Shown here one piece after another: positions 1 through 7,607 of a stretch of DNA of 64,000 nt (within the stretch, counting starts at the first letter, position 1; the number at the start of each line of letters is the position of its first letter). A program made the translations under genes and the position numbers. The notes under the pieces are model-generated. The model was not told where the DNA came from. It did no database searches and was given only the letters and a program-made list of their open reading frames with translations. The stretch is taken from the NCBI RefSeq assembly GCF_029868385.1, contig NZ_JARWNX010000051.1, positions 167,010 to 231,009 of the forward strand, in the 5' to 3' direction. This DNA comes from Nocardia cyriacigeorgica. Its GTDB lineage: Bacteria > Actinomycetota > Actinomycetes > Mycobacteriales > Mycobacteriaceae.

Positions 1-282
1 TTGGTCGCCTGGGCCGATCCCGAATTGCAGCGCGCGATTCTGGCCGACGCCGTCTACGGCGAACGCGCGCTCGCCGAGGTGCGCAAGCGCGGTTGGGCGC
101 AGAGTGCGGCGGAACGGGCCAGTGGTGTGGCGAGTGTTTCGGCTCCGGTCCGGGATCCGGGTGGTGCGGTGGTGGCCGCGGTGTCGGTGTCCGGGCCGAT
201 CGATCGCATGGGCCGCAGGCCGGGTGCGCGGTGGGCGGCGGATCTGGTGGCCGCGGCCGACGCATTGCACAAGCGGCTCTGA
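1..282 (+). CDS. IclR-family transcriptional regulator, C-terminal part (NdgR-like), partial
   Basis: This is the last 93 codons of a gene that begins before the window; the frame is open from base 1, so the TTG at base 1 is not taken as a start. The residues GVASVSAPVRDPGG and AAVSVSGPIDR are typical of the IclR effector-binding domain, which is about 170 residues in full. IclR proteins bind DNA as dimers through an N-terminal winged helix that is missing here. From established gene order, an IclR protein next to the leucine genes and gltX is usually the NdgR-type regulator of leuCD and amino-acid genes. That assignment is inference from context. Confidence 0.85.
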   Translation: MVAWADPELQRAILADAVYGERALAEVRKRGWAQSAAERASGVASVSAPVRDPGGAVVAAVSVSGPIDRMGRRPGARWAADLVAAADALHKRL

Positions 283-362
283 ATCCCCGTCCCACGGCCG
301 CTGACCGACCGTCCGGCACGTTTGCCCTACCCGAGGGCACCCGCCCTCACTACAGTTGCCCC

Positions 363-881
363 ATGGGAGTCAACCAACGGTCGCAGATCGTCATGTCCGA
401 CACCGAGATCACCGATTTCCTGGTGCGCAGTCGGGTGGCCACGCTGGCCACCCTCGGTGCGAGCGGGGCGCCGCATCTGACCGCCATGTGGTACGCGCTG
501 ATCGACGGTCCCGACGGCAGGCCCGAGCTGTGGTTCGAGACCAAGGCCAAATCACAGAAGGCCGTGAACATGCGCCGCGATCCGCGGGTGACGTGCATGG
601 TGGAGTCGGGCCAGACCTATGACACATTGCGCGGTGTGTCGATCGAGGGTCGTGCGGAGATCATCGATGACCCGGAGCAGCTCTTCGCCGTCGGCGTGAG
701 CGTCTGGGAGCGCTATACGGGCCCGTACAGCGAGGAGATGCGCCCGTTCGTGGAGACCATGCTGAACAAGCGGGTGGCGGTGCGGGTGGTGGCCGATCGT
801 ATCCGCAGCTGGGATCACCGCAAGCTGGGTATGCCCGCGATGCCGCTGGGCGGCACCACCGCCAACGCCCTCGACGATTGA
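363..881 (+). CDS. PPOX-class F420-dependent oxidoreductase (Rv2991-like)
   Basis: A 172-residue split-beta-barrel protein of the flavin/deazaflavin oxidoreductase (FDOR) superfamily. The motifs RVATLATLGASGAPHLTAMW near the N-terminus, ETKAKSQKAVNMRRDPRV, and SWDHRKLG at the C-terminus fit the FDOR-B group that binds F420, but the substrate is unknown. The ATG at 363 was chosen because the residues MGVNQRSQIVMS align with the start recalled for Rv2991; a second ATG at 393 is possible. No good ribosome binding site is seen, so the mRNA may have little leader. It lies just after the IclR gene on the same strand. Confidence 0.85.
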   Translation: MGVNQRSQIVMSDTEITDFLVRSRVATLATLGASGAPHLTAMWYALIDGPDGRPELWFETKAKSQKAVNMRRDPRVTCMVESGQTYDTLRGVSIEGRAEIIDDPEQLFAVGVSVWERYTGPYSEEMRPFVETMLNKRVAVRVVADRIRSWDHRKLGMPAMPLGGTTANALDD

Positions 882-923
882 TGCTCGCCTGTGCCCGATC
901 CGGTCTCGGCGACCGTATTCCAC

Positions 924-952
924 CTGACAGGACCTGTCCGGCGGGCTAGCGT
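924..952 (+). promoter_or_regulatory. Candidate promoter of the DUF5302 gene with a palindrome over the -35
   Basis: A -35 CTGACA (924-929) and a -10 TAGCGT (947-952) are separated by 17 nt. The predicted start near 959 leaves a leader of about 70 nt before the ATG at 1031. The -35 overlaps the perfect inverted repeat GACAGG-A-CCTGTC (926-938), a possible operator. Motif-based only. Confidence 0.4.
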
Positions 953-1030
953 CGACTTTGTTCGACACGTTTCGGCCGCCGTCCACCCCGTTCGCCGGTG
1001 TGGTCTCGGCCCGACCACAAGGAGCAGACC

Positions 1031-1213
1031 ATGCCGGAATCGAGTGGTTCCCATGACAGCGCGGATGAAGTGAAGCGCAAATTCCGGGAGGCACTGGAAC
1101 GCAAGAACGAGCACCACGCCCGCTCGGCCGACCACCTGGACGGCCGCTCCAAGGCAACCGGCCCTCACGCCAATGCCAGCCACAAGCGGGAGTTCCGCCG
1201 CAAGAGCGGCTAG
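1031..1213 (+). CDS. DUF5302 small protein
   Basis: A 60-residue, very polar and charged protein (DEVKRKFREALERK near the N-terminus, KREFRRKSG at the C-terminus), as in the actinobacterial DUF5302 family, whose function is unknown. The ATG at 1031 is fixed by a strong AAGGAG at 1019-1024, 6 nt upstream; a longer reading frame exists but lacks a comparable site. The middle has several His and Gly residues and is probably disordered. It sits alone between a promoter-like sequence and a clear terminator, so it is probably monocistronic. Confidence 0.8.
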   Translation: MPESSGSHDSADEVKRKFREALERKNEHHARSADHLDGRSKATGPHANASHKREFRRKSG

Positions 1214-1225
1214 AGAGGCACACCA

Positions 1226-1259
1226 GTCGGCCTGGGCACAGAAACCAGCCCAGGCCGAC
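1226..1259 (+). terminator. Terminator of the DUF5302 gene
   Basis: A perfect 12-bp stem (GTCGGCCTGGGC, 1226-1237, with its complement 1248-1259) and a 10-nt loop, 12 nt after the stop codon. There is no T-run, as is common in high-GC actinobacteria. From here to the tRNA-Glu terminator at about 1580 I see no gene, only the G-rich repeat at 1492-1545 and a TTTGGGGGT/ACCCCCAAA hairpin (1539-1559). Confidence 0.7.
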
Positions 1260-1491
1260 AACCACCCAGCCCGAGAACGATTCATCAAGGTACGAACCAC
1301 ACGTCATAAGACACGACCCGGCACACAGCCGGAGCATTCGACCGTGGCACTCGAACCGCTGCAACCAGTCACACTTCCGTAGACAGTCGCAGCCATAGGC
1401 GTCAGCAAGCCCCGAGTACATCGATCGCACCGCACAACCAACACCCCCCCGAGGCGACATCGCCACACAACGCACACCCAGCGACCCCGGG

Positions 1492-1545
1492 GCGAAGCCT
1501 CCGGGCGGGGGTCCGGGGGCAAAGCCCTCCGGGCGGGGTTTGGGG
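1492..1545. repeat. 27-bp G-rich tandem duplication
   Basis: Two adjacent 27-bp units start at 1492 and 1519; both contain an AAGCC(C)TCCGGGCGGGG core. They are followed by the hairpin at 1539-1559. The block lies in the roughly 370-nt gap between the DUF5302 gene and tRNA-Glu. Long frames crossing it on the minus strand are low-complexity Pro/Arg/Gly products and were not called. Confidence 0.6.
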
Positions 1546-1579
1546 GTTGCACCCCCAAAAACAATGCGAAGCAGAAAAG

Positions 1580-1596
1580 GCTCACGCTCCGTGAGC
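1580..1596 (-). terminator. Terminator of the tRNA-Gln/tRNA-Glu transcript
   Basis: A 7-bp stem (GCTCACG/CGTGAGC) with a CTC loop, followed on the minus strand by CTTTTC. It lies 18 nt past the 3' end of tRNA-Glu and has the form of an intrinsic terminator. Confidence 0.65.
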
Positions 1597-1614
1597 ATGA
1601 GCCTTCCATCTGCG

Positions 1615-1687
1615 TAGCCCCGACGGGATTCGAACCCGCGCTACCGCCTTGAGAGGGCGGCGTCCTAGGCCGCTAGACGACGGGGCC
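1615..1687 (-). tRNA. tRNA-Glu (anticodon CTC)
   Basis: A 73-nt cloverleaf read on the minus strand. The acceptor arms GGCCCCG and CGGGGCT pair over 7 bp with one G-U, the T-loop is TTCGAAT, and the anticodon loop CTCTCAA carries CTC. The discriminator is A and no CCA is encoded. It lies downstream of tRNA-Gln and gltX, the enzyme that charges it, on the same strand. It reads GAG codons. Confidence 0.95.
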
Positions 1688-1888
1688 AGGACTTGGATCA
1701 ACCTCTGGCTGAGGTGTATCCGGTGATCTTTCGATCGGTCTGATCTCTCGATCAGGCTCGGCAAGCTTAACCGGCCGAAGCTCGGCGACCAAATCGCCTG
1801 GATGAGAGTCCGGCGAACCTGCTCGCCGTCGCGAGAGGGTTTCTCCTCGGGCCCGTTCGGGCATGAGTCGAAGCCGGAGCTTTCTCCG

Positions 1889-1960
1889 CTGGGGTACCAG
1901 GACTCGAACCTAGAATGGCTGAACCAGAATCAGCTGTGTTGCCAATTACACCATACCCCA
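1889..1960 (-). tRNA. tRNA-Gln (anticodon CTG)
   Basis: A 72-nt cloverleaf on the minus strand with acceptor TGGGGTA/TACCCCA, T-loop TTCGAGT, and anticodon stem GCTGA/TCAGC closing the loop TTCTGGT, whose anticodon CTG reads CAG. The discriminator is G and no CCA is encoded. In organisms of this type, tRNA-Gln is usually first charged with Glu by GltX and then amidated by GatCAB; both are encoded in this window. A weak TTGTAG-19-TACTCT promoter candidate (-10 at 2022-2027) lies upstream. Confidence 0.95.
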
Positions 1961-2081
1961 ATGACCAGCGCATTCGGCCTCGCGTCTGGGTGACTCCGAG
2001 GCCGTGTTCCGGCCGAGAAGAAGAGTACCAAACGACCGGCGGTAAACTACAAATCGCCTGGTCAAAGCCCTGTTTTCGGGC

Positions 2082-2113
2082 AGTGGGCGGCTGTTCCGAG
2101 GCAGCCGCCCACT
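2082..2113 (-). terminator. Terminator of gltX
   Basis: A perfect 12-bp stem (2082-2093 with 2102-2113) and an 8-nt loop, beginning 7 nt after the gltX stop codon on the minus strand. No T-run follows. Confidence 0.7.
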
Positions 2114-2120
2114 ATCGCGA

Positions 2121-3593
2121 TCAGCTGGCCGAGGTGTGCGCGAGCGCCGCGCGCAACCGGGTCATGGTGCGGTCGCGGCCGAGCAGTTCGAGCGATTCGT
2201 AGAGCGGCGGGCTGATATGTGAGCCGGTCACCGCGACCCGCACCGGCGCGAACGCCTTGCGCGGTTTGAGCCCCATATCGTCGATCAGCGCAGTTTTCAG
2301 CGCCTCTTCGATAGCGGGGGTGCTCCAGACCGTCAGCGAGTCCAGCGTGGCAATGGCGGCATCCAATACCGGCGCGGCGTCGGCGCCGAGATTCTTCGCG
2401 GCCGCGGCGGGGTCGATCGAGAACTGTTCGTCGGAGACGAACAGGAAACGCAGCAGATCCCAGGCGTCGGCCAGGACGACAATCCTGGTCTGCACGAGTT
2501 CGGCGGCGGCGGCAAACATCTTCTCGTCGATTTCGGCGCCGATATGTCCGTGTTCGGTGAGGTACTCACGCAAACGGTGGGTGAAATCGCCCACCTCCAG
2601 CAAACGGATGTGCTCGGCGTTGAGCGCGTCGGCCTTCTTCTGGTCGAAACGGGCCGGATTCGAATTCACTGTCGAAATGTCGAAGGCCGCGACCATCTCC
2701 GCCATGGAGAAGACGTCGCGGTCGTCGGCGATACCCCAACCGAGTAACGCCAGGTAATTCAGCAAACCCTCGGGGATGAAACCGCGGTCCCGGTGGGCGA
2801 ACAGGTCCGACTCGGGATCACGTTTGGACAGCTTCTTGTTTCCCGGCCCCATCACGAATGGCAGATGACCGAACTCCGGGGTGAATTCCGCGACGCCGAT
2901 GCGCTGGAGCGCGGCGTAGAGCGCGAGCTGACGCGGGGTCGAGGAGAGCAGGTCTTCGCCGCGCAGCACATGGGTGATGCGCATCATCGCGTCGTCGACG
3001 GGGTTGACCAGCGTGTAGAGCGGGGCTCCGGTGCCGCGGGTCAGCGCGAAGTCGGGGACGGTACCGGCCTTGAAGGTGGTTTCCCCGCGCACCAGGTCGT
3101 TCCAGGTGAGGTCGGCGTCGGGCATGCGCAACCGGATCACGGGGGCACGGCCCTCGGCGCGGTAGGCCTCGATCTGTTCGGCGGTCAGGTCGCGGTCGTA
3201 GTTGTCGTAGCCGAGTTTGGGATCGCGGCCCGCGGCGAGGTGGCGCGCCTCGACTTCGTCCGGCGTGGAGAAGGACTCATAGGCCTCACCGGCTTCCACC
3301 AGCCGCCGCACCACGTCCAGGTGCAGATCGCGGCGCTGGGACTGCCGGTAGGGCTCGTAGGGACCGCCGACCTCGGGGCCCTCGTCCCAGGTCAGTCCGA
3401 GCCAGCGCAGCGCGTCGATGATCGCGCGGTAGGACTCCTCGGAATCGCGTGCGGCGTCGGTGTCTTCGATGCGGAAGACGAAGCTGCCACCGTGGTGGCG
3501 GGCGTATGCCCAGTTGAACAGCGCCGTCCGGATCAGGCCGACATGCGGCGTACCGGTGGGTGACGGGCAGAAACGGACCCGTACTTCAGTCAT
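2121..3593 (-). CDS. gltX: Glutamyl-tRNA synthetase
   Basis: A 490-residue class I aminoacyl-tRNA synthetase that attaches glutamate to tRNA(Glu). The HIGH-type signature is in PSPTGTPHVGL close to the N-terminus and the KMSKS-type loop is KKLSKRD; the anticodon-binding part fills the C-terminal third. The ATG at 3593 was chosen over an in-frame extension because MTEVRVRFCPSPTG is the usual GluRS N-terminus and GAGAG lies just upstream. It is 13 nt downstream of the FAH-family gene, so the two are probably cotranscribed. Since the window also has tRNA-Gln and GatCAB, this enzyme is probably non-discriminating (inference). Confidence 0.97.
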   Translation of the reverse strand: MTEVRVRFCPSPTGTPHVGLIRTALFNWAYARHHGGSFVFRIEDTDAARDSEESYRAIIDALRWLGLTWDEGPEVGGPYEPYRQSQRRDLHLDVVRRLVEAGEAYESFSTPDEVEARHLAAGRDPKLGYDNYDRDLTAEQIEAYRAEGRAPVIRLRMPDADLTWNDLVRGETTFKAGTVPDFALTRGTGAPLYTLVNPVDDAMMRITHVLRGEDLLSSTPRQLALYAALQRIGVAEFTPEFGHLPFVMGPGNKKLSKRDPESDLFAHRDRGFIPEGLLNYLALLGWGIADDRDVFSMAEMVAAFDISTVNSNPARFDQKKADALNAEHIRLLEVGDFTHRLREYLTEHGHIGAEIDEKMFAAAAELVQTRIVVLADAWDLLRFLFVSDEQFSIDPAAAAKNLGADAAPVLDAAIATLDSLTVWSTPAIEEALKTALIDDMGLKPRKAFAPVRVAVTGSHISPPLYESLELLGRDRTMTRLRAALAHTSAS

Positions 3594-3606
3594 GGCTCTC
3601 TTTCGA

Positions 3607-4380
3607 TCAGCGTTTGGCGGCAACAGGATTGGTGAGCGTACCGATGCCCGACACGGTGACGGCGACGTTCTGCCCCGCGACCATCGGGCCGACGCCCTCC
3701 GGGGTGCCGGTGAGGATGACATCGCCCGGCAGCAGGGTCATCACGGTGGTCACCCATTCGATGAGCTTCGGAATATCGTGCAGCAGAAGCGAAGTGCGGC
3801 TGCGTTGACGCACCTCACCGTCGAGTTCGGTGACGATCTCCAGATCCGCGGGGTCGAGCTGGGTTTCGATCCACGGGCCGAGCGGGCAGAAGCTGTCGTA
3901 GCCCTTGGCGCGGGTCCATTGGCCGTCGTGGCGCTGTTGGTCACGTGCGGTGACATCGTTGGCGACGGTATAGCCGAGGATCACATCGTGCGCGCGGGCG
4001 GCGGGCACATCCTTGCAGGGGCGGCCGATGACGATGGCGAGTTCGCCCTCGTAGTCGACCTGAGAGGAGCTGGGCGGCAGGATGATCGGCGCATTGGGCC
4101 CGACGATGGCGGTGCTCGGCTTCATGAAGATGACCGGATCGGCGGGCGCGGTGCCGCCCATTTCGGCGGCGTGTGCGGCGTAGTTCTTGCCGATGCAGAT
4201 CACCTTGCTGGCCAGGATCGGCGCGAGCAGGCGCACATCGGCCAGCGGCCAGCTGCGCCCGGTGAACGTCGGGGTGCCGAAGGGGTGTTCGGCGATCTCC
4301 TTGGCGATGCTGTCACCACCGTCACCCTCGATGCTGACGAAAGCGACTCCATCCGGACTGGCAACTCGACCTAGACGCAT
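3607..4380 (-). CDS. Fumarylacetoacetate hydrolase (FAH) family protein (Rv2993c-like)
   Basis: A 257-residue FAH-fold enzyme. The metal-binding and catalytic region is recognisable in ICIGKNYAAHAAEM, DYEGELAIVIGR, and LTGTPEGVG near the C-terminus. Members hydrolyse or isomerise acylpyruvates and related 2-keto acids with Mg2+; the substrate here cannot be told from sequence. The ATG at 4380 has no Shine-Dalgarno sequence, but TAGACT lies 6 nt upstream, so the transcript is probably leaderless. It is the first gene of a probable FAH-gltX operon with a 13-nt gap, an arrangement kept in M. tuberculosis. Confidence 0.9.
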   Translation of the reverse strand: MRLGRVASPDGVAFVSIEGDGGDSIAKEIAEHPFGTPTFTGRSWPLADVRLLAPILASKVICIGKNYAAHAAEMGGTAPADPVIFMKPSTAIVGPNAPIILPPSSSQVDYEGELAIVIGRPCKDVPAARAHDVILGYTVANDVTARDQQRHDGQWTRAKGYDSFCPLGPWIETQLDPADLEIVTELDGEVRQRSRTSLLLHDIPKLIEWVTTVMTLLPGDVILTGTPEGVGPMVAGQNVAVTVSGIGTLTNPVAAKR

Positions 4381-4386
4381 AGTCGG

Positions 4387-4392
4387 AGTCTA
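4387..4392 (-). promoter_or_regulatory. -10 element for leaderless FAH-gltX transcription
   Basis: TAGACT on the minus strand, 6 nt before the ATG at 4380, matches TANNNT at the distance that puts the transcription start at the start codon. No good -35 is seen. Confidence 0.45.
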
Positions 4393-4664
4393 TCCACCCG
4401 GTTCCACCTGCCCGAACGCACCCGACCGGGCGGTCTGACGCCACCCCTCGGGGGGTCGTGTCGAGTCCTCCACAGCGCCGACGGCCCACGGCCGAATCCC
4501 GGGCGTGCGCGATGCCACGGGCGCGGGTGGGTGGCGCGAGATGTGAGCCGTCGGACATCGATATCGGTTCGACCGGCACCGTCACCGGGTGTACGGTAGC
4601 CCACAGATGTTCATTCCTTGAGATATTAGTTCCACATATTGAGATTTCGAGAGGTGGGCCACCG

Positions 4665-5861
4665 ATGGGTGTGAACGCTGCCGTAGCAACCGGACCGCAG
4701 GTCGACGCGTTCCGACGGTGGTCGATGCTCGGTCTCGGCGTCTTCGCGCAAGCGTCCAGCGCGGTTTTCGTGCACGGTGTCCCGTTTCTACTGCCCGCGC
4801 TGACCGCTGGTGGTATGCCGTTGGCCACGGCCGGTCTGCTGGTCGCCATGCCGACCGTCGGCCTGGTCTGCACGCTGATCGCCTGGGGTTATGTGGTCGA
4901 CCGGATCGGCGAGCGCAAGGTTCTGGTCGGCGGGCCGCTGCTGATGTTCGTCGCCGGCACGGCAGCGGCGAGCACCTCGAGCTATCCGGCGTTGGGTGTG
5001 CTGCTGCTGCTCGGCGGCGTCGGTGCGGCGAGTACCAATGGCGCCAGCGGCCGGGTGATCGTCGGCTGGTTCCCGCCACATCGGCGTGGGCTCGCCATGG
5101 GTATCCGGCAGACCGCGCAGCCGTTGGGCGTCGGCATCGGCGCGGTGGCGATTCCGGCGGTGGCCGCCGCGCACGGGGTCGCAACGGCGATTCTGGTGCC
5201 CGCGCTCATGGCGGCGGTCGCCGCGGTGGGCTGTCTGGCCGGGATCGTCGATCCGCCCCGCCCGGCGGGTTCGGCCGCCGACCGGGCGAATCCGTATCGC
5301 GGCAGCACCACCCTGCCGCGCATCCACGTGGTCTCGATCCTGCTGGTGTTCCCGCAGGCGACGGTGTGGACATTCGCCCTGCTGTGGCTGCACCGGGATA
5401 TCGGCTGGTCGCTGCCGATGGCCGGGGTGCTGGTCACCGTGACCCAATTGCTGGGCGCCGCGGGCCGGATCGGTGCGGGCGCGTGGTCGGACCGGGTGGG
5501 CAGTCGGTTGGGACCATTGCGGTCGGTCGCCATCGCCGCGGTTCTGACGATGGCCGCGCTGGCGCTGGCCGCGTGGGCCGAATGGTGGTGGCTGGCCATT
5601 CCGCTACTGGTGATCGCCTCGGTGGTCACGGTGTCCGATAACGGGCTGGCCTTCACCGCGGTCGCCGAGATCGCCGGCCCGTATTGGAGTGGGCGCGGGC
5701 TCGGCATCCAGAACACCGGCCAGAACCTGGTACTGGCAGCGGTGCCGCCGGTCTTCGGCGCCCTGATCACCTACGCCGGTTTCCCGGCCACCTACCTGGC
5801 CGCGGCCGCGCTTGCGGTCATCGCGATTCCCTTGGTGCCCAAGGACTCCCCCACCCGGTGA
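4665..5861 (+). CDS. MFS transporter (Rv2994-like)
   Basis: A 398-residue major facilitator superfamily protein of about 12 hydrophobic helices. DRIGERKVLVGG after the second helix is the MFS loop motif, and GRVIVGWFPPHRRGLAMGIRQ is the motif after the fourth helix. It probably exports or imports a small molecule by proton exchange; the substrate is unknown. The ATG at 4665 follows GAGAGG at 4649-4654. It diverges from the FAH-gltX operon, and the 285-bp gap between them includes an unusually AT-rich leader (4608-4650). No partner gene is adjacent. Confidence 0.88.
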   Translation: MGVNAAVATGPQVDAFRRWSMLGLGVFAQASSAVFVHGVPFLLPALTAGGMPLATAGLLVAMPTVGLVCTLIAWGYVVDRIGERKVLVGGPLLMFVAGTAAASTSSYPALGVLLLLGGVGAASTNGASGRVIVGWFPPHRRGLAMGIRQTAQPLGVGIGAVAIPAVAAAHGVATAILVPALMAAVAAVGCLAGIVDPPRPAGSAADRANPYRGSTTLPRIHVVSILLVFPQATVWTFALLWLHRDIGWSLPMAGVLVTVTQLLGAAGRIGAGAWSDRVGSRLGPLRSVAIAAVLTMAALALAAWAEWWWLAIPLLVIASVVTVSDNGLAFTAVAEIAGPYWSGRGLGIQNTGQNLVLAAVPPVFGALITYAGFPATYLAAAALAVIAIPLVPKDSPTR

Positions 5862-6013
5862 GCCGGAACAGCCCGCCGCGGGCCCGGTTTCGGCGATCAC
5901 CTGTCATCAGGATCGCAAGCGCCTCCGATTGGACAGCGCATGGCGAGTTCGGTCCGCGAACCATGGTTCGCTCGGCCCGGCGCCCAGACCCGGTCGAGCG
6001 CGACCCGGCAGGC

Positions 6014-6085
6014 AGAACACCCGCACTCCACCGGACACCAGGTAGAACGCCCGCACTCCACCGAACATCAGGCACAAGCCCCGCA
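6014..6085. repeat. 30-bp tandem repeat, 2.4 copies
   Basis: Units at 6014-6043 and 6044-6073 match at 26 of 30 positions and share the core CCCGCACTCCACCG; a partial third unit follows at 6074-6085. It lies in the 287-bp gap between the convergent MFS and leuB genes. The rest of this gap holds only the leuB terminator. Confidence 0.7.
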
Positions 6086-6099
6086 GCGAGCACCACGCA

Positions 6100-6133
6100 G
6101 AAGGCCCCGCACTCGAGCGAGCACGGGGCCTTC
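6100..6133 (-). terminator. Terminator of leuB
   Basis: A perfect 10-bp stem (GAAGGCCCCG with its complement) around a 14-nt loop, 15 nt past the leuB stop. Being symmetrical, it may also stop readthrough from the MFS gene. Confidence 0.75.
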
Positions 6134-6148
6134 GGAAAACGCTGTGGC

Positions 6149-7156
6149 TCAGACCGCGGCAGCGATCCGATCCCCGACCTCCACGGTCGAGGCGGCGCCG
6201 GTACGCGAGGCCAGATCCTTGGCCACCGCGGCCTCGACCCTTGCGGCGGCCTCGGTGTCGCCGAGGTGGTTCAGCAGCAGCGACAGCGACAGGATCGCGG
6301 CAGTCGGGTCGGCCTTGGACTGGCCGGCAATATCCGGGGCGCTGCCGTGCACCGGCTCGAACATGCTCGGGTTGGTGCCGGAGGCGTCGATATTGCCGCT
6401 GGCCGCGAGGCCGATGCCACCGCTCACCGCGGCCGCCAGATCGGTGATGATGTCGCCGAACAGGTTGTCGGTGACGATCACATCGAAGCGGCCCGGATCG
6501 TTGACCATATGGATGGTAGCGGCGTCGATGTGCTGGTAGGCGACCTCGACATCACCGAATTCGGTGCCGACCTCGTCGACGGTGCGCTGCCACAGCGATC
6601 CGGCGAAGCTCAGCACATTCGTCTTGTGCACCAGGGTCAGATGCTTACGGCGTTGTTGTGCCTTGGCGAAGGCGTAGCGCACGACCCGCTCGATACCGAA
6701 CCGGGTGTTGGTGCTGACCTCGGTGGCGACCTCGTGCGGGGTCTGCACGCGGATGGCGCCGCCGGTGCCGGTGTAGGGGCCTTCGGTGCCCTCACGGACG
6801 ACGACGAAGTCGATCTCGGGGTTGCCGGCGAGCGGGCTGGTGACACCGGGGAACAGCTTAGACGGCCGCAGGTTCACGTGATGGTCGAGCGCGAACCTGG
6901 TGTGCAGCAGCAGACCACGCTCGAGCACACCGCTGGGCACCGACGGGTCGCCGATGGCGCCGAGCAGGATCGCGTCGTGCTGCTTCAGTTCGGGCAGCAC
7001 CGACTCGGGCAGGATCTCGCCGGTGCGGTGGTACCGCTTGGCACCCAGGTCGTATTCGGTCTTCTCGACCCCCGGCGACACCACATCGAGCACCTTGAGG
7101 GCCTCGGCGATGACTTCGGGACCGATACCGTCGCCCGGGATGACAGCGAGTTTCAT
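6149..7156 (-). CDS. leuB: 3-isopropylmalate dehydrogenase
   Basis: A 335-residue NAD-dependent dehydrogenase that oxidises and decarboxylates 3-isopropylmalate to 2-ketoisocaproate, the third leucine-specific step. The N-terminus MKLAVIPGDGIGPEV, the substrate segment VVREGTEGPYTG, the NPSMFEPVHGSAPD block and DNLFGDIITD are diagnostic. The ATG at 7156 has GGAG upstream; the longer frame lacks support. It is monocistronic here, divergent from a small L7/L12-like gene and separate from ilvBNC. Confidence 0.97.
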   Translation of the reverse strand: MKLAVIPGDGIGPEVIAEALKVLDVVSPGVEKTEYDLGAKRYHRTGEILPESVLPELKQHDAILLGAIGDPSVPSGVLERGLLLHTRFALDHHVNLRPSKLFPGVTSPLAGNPEIDFVVVREGTEGPYTGTGGAIRVQTPHEVATEVSTNTRFGIERVVRYAFAKAQQRRKHLTLVHKTNVLSFAGSLWQRTVDEVGTEFGDVEVAYQHIDAATIHMVNDPGRFDVIVTDNLFGDIITDLAAAVSGGIGLAASGNIDASGTNPSMFEPVHGSAPDIAGQSKADPTAAILSLSLLLNHLGDTEAAARVEAAVAKDLASRTGAASTVEVGDRIAAAV

Positions 7157-7288
7157 GAAAGCAGTGCTCCGTTTCCGATGATGGCGCCCGTGAACATCGC
7201 AACGATAGCCGGTGCCCCGAACCCGGCCGCGACCAGGGCGAACTCTCCCGAACAGTGGGATTGCGGCGCCCGTGGGTAGCCTCGGCGC

Positions 7289-7528
7289 ATGTTCGGAAAC
7301 AGCGGGCTCGAGCACCGGATCGGCCGGATCGAGCGAAAGATCGACCTGATCATGCACCATCTGGGTATCGAGGACCCGGCATCGACCATCGCCTACACCG
7401 AGATCGACGCATTGCTCGCCCGGGGCAAGACGATCCAGGCGATCAAGCTGTACCGCGATCTGCACCCGGAGGTGGGCCTGGCGGAAGCGAAGGCGGCGGT
7501 GGAAGCACGCGACGGATACGAGCACTAG
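7289..7528 (+). CDS. Small protein resembling the ribosomal L7/L12 C-terminal domain
   Basis: A 79-residue protein. Its second half (ARGKTIQAIKLYRDLHPEVG followed by LAEAKAAVEA) resembles the alpha-beta C-terminal domain of ribosomal bL12. The first half, with repeated Arg/Ile/Glu (LEHRIGRIERKIDLIMHHLG), is probably a helix or coiled coil. It lacks the L12 N-terminal dimerisation domain and hinge, so it is not the ribosomal stalk protein itself. It is divergent from leuB and convergent with serA, with which it shares a terminator. Its function is unknown; a role in binding a translation factor is only a guess. Confidence 0.75.
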   Translation: MFGNSGLEHRIGRIERKIDLIMHHLGIEDPASTIAYTEIDALLARGKTIQAIKLYRDLHPEVGLAEAKAAVEARDGYEH

Positions 7529-7538
7529 ACCCGAACGA

Positions 7539-7573
7539 CCGAGCCCCGCTCCCTAATGGGGAACGGGGCTCGG
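7539..7573. terminator. Bidirectional terminator between the L7/L12-like gene and serA
   Basis: A perfect 10-bp stem (CCGAGCCCCG, 7539-7548, with 7564-7573) in the 79-bp gap between two convergent genes. Confidence 0.75.
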
Positions 7574-7607
7574 TACGTCGAGTTCGCTGTGCGGTGAACC
7601 CGCTGGC

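Noticed and set aside
552..1598. 348-codon frame on the minus strand over the DUF5302 gene and G-rich repeat
   Set aside because: Crosses the F420 gene, DUF5302 gene and a repeat; no signals and strange composition.
4618..4642. TTGAGA and TATTGA as a promoter of the MFS gene
   Set aside because: The spacing of 13 nt is too short for a sigma-A promoter; only the AT-richness is noted.
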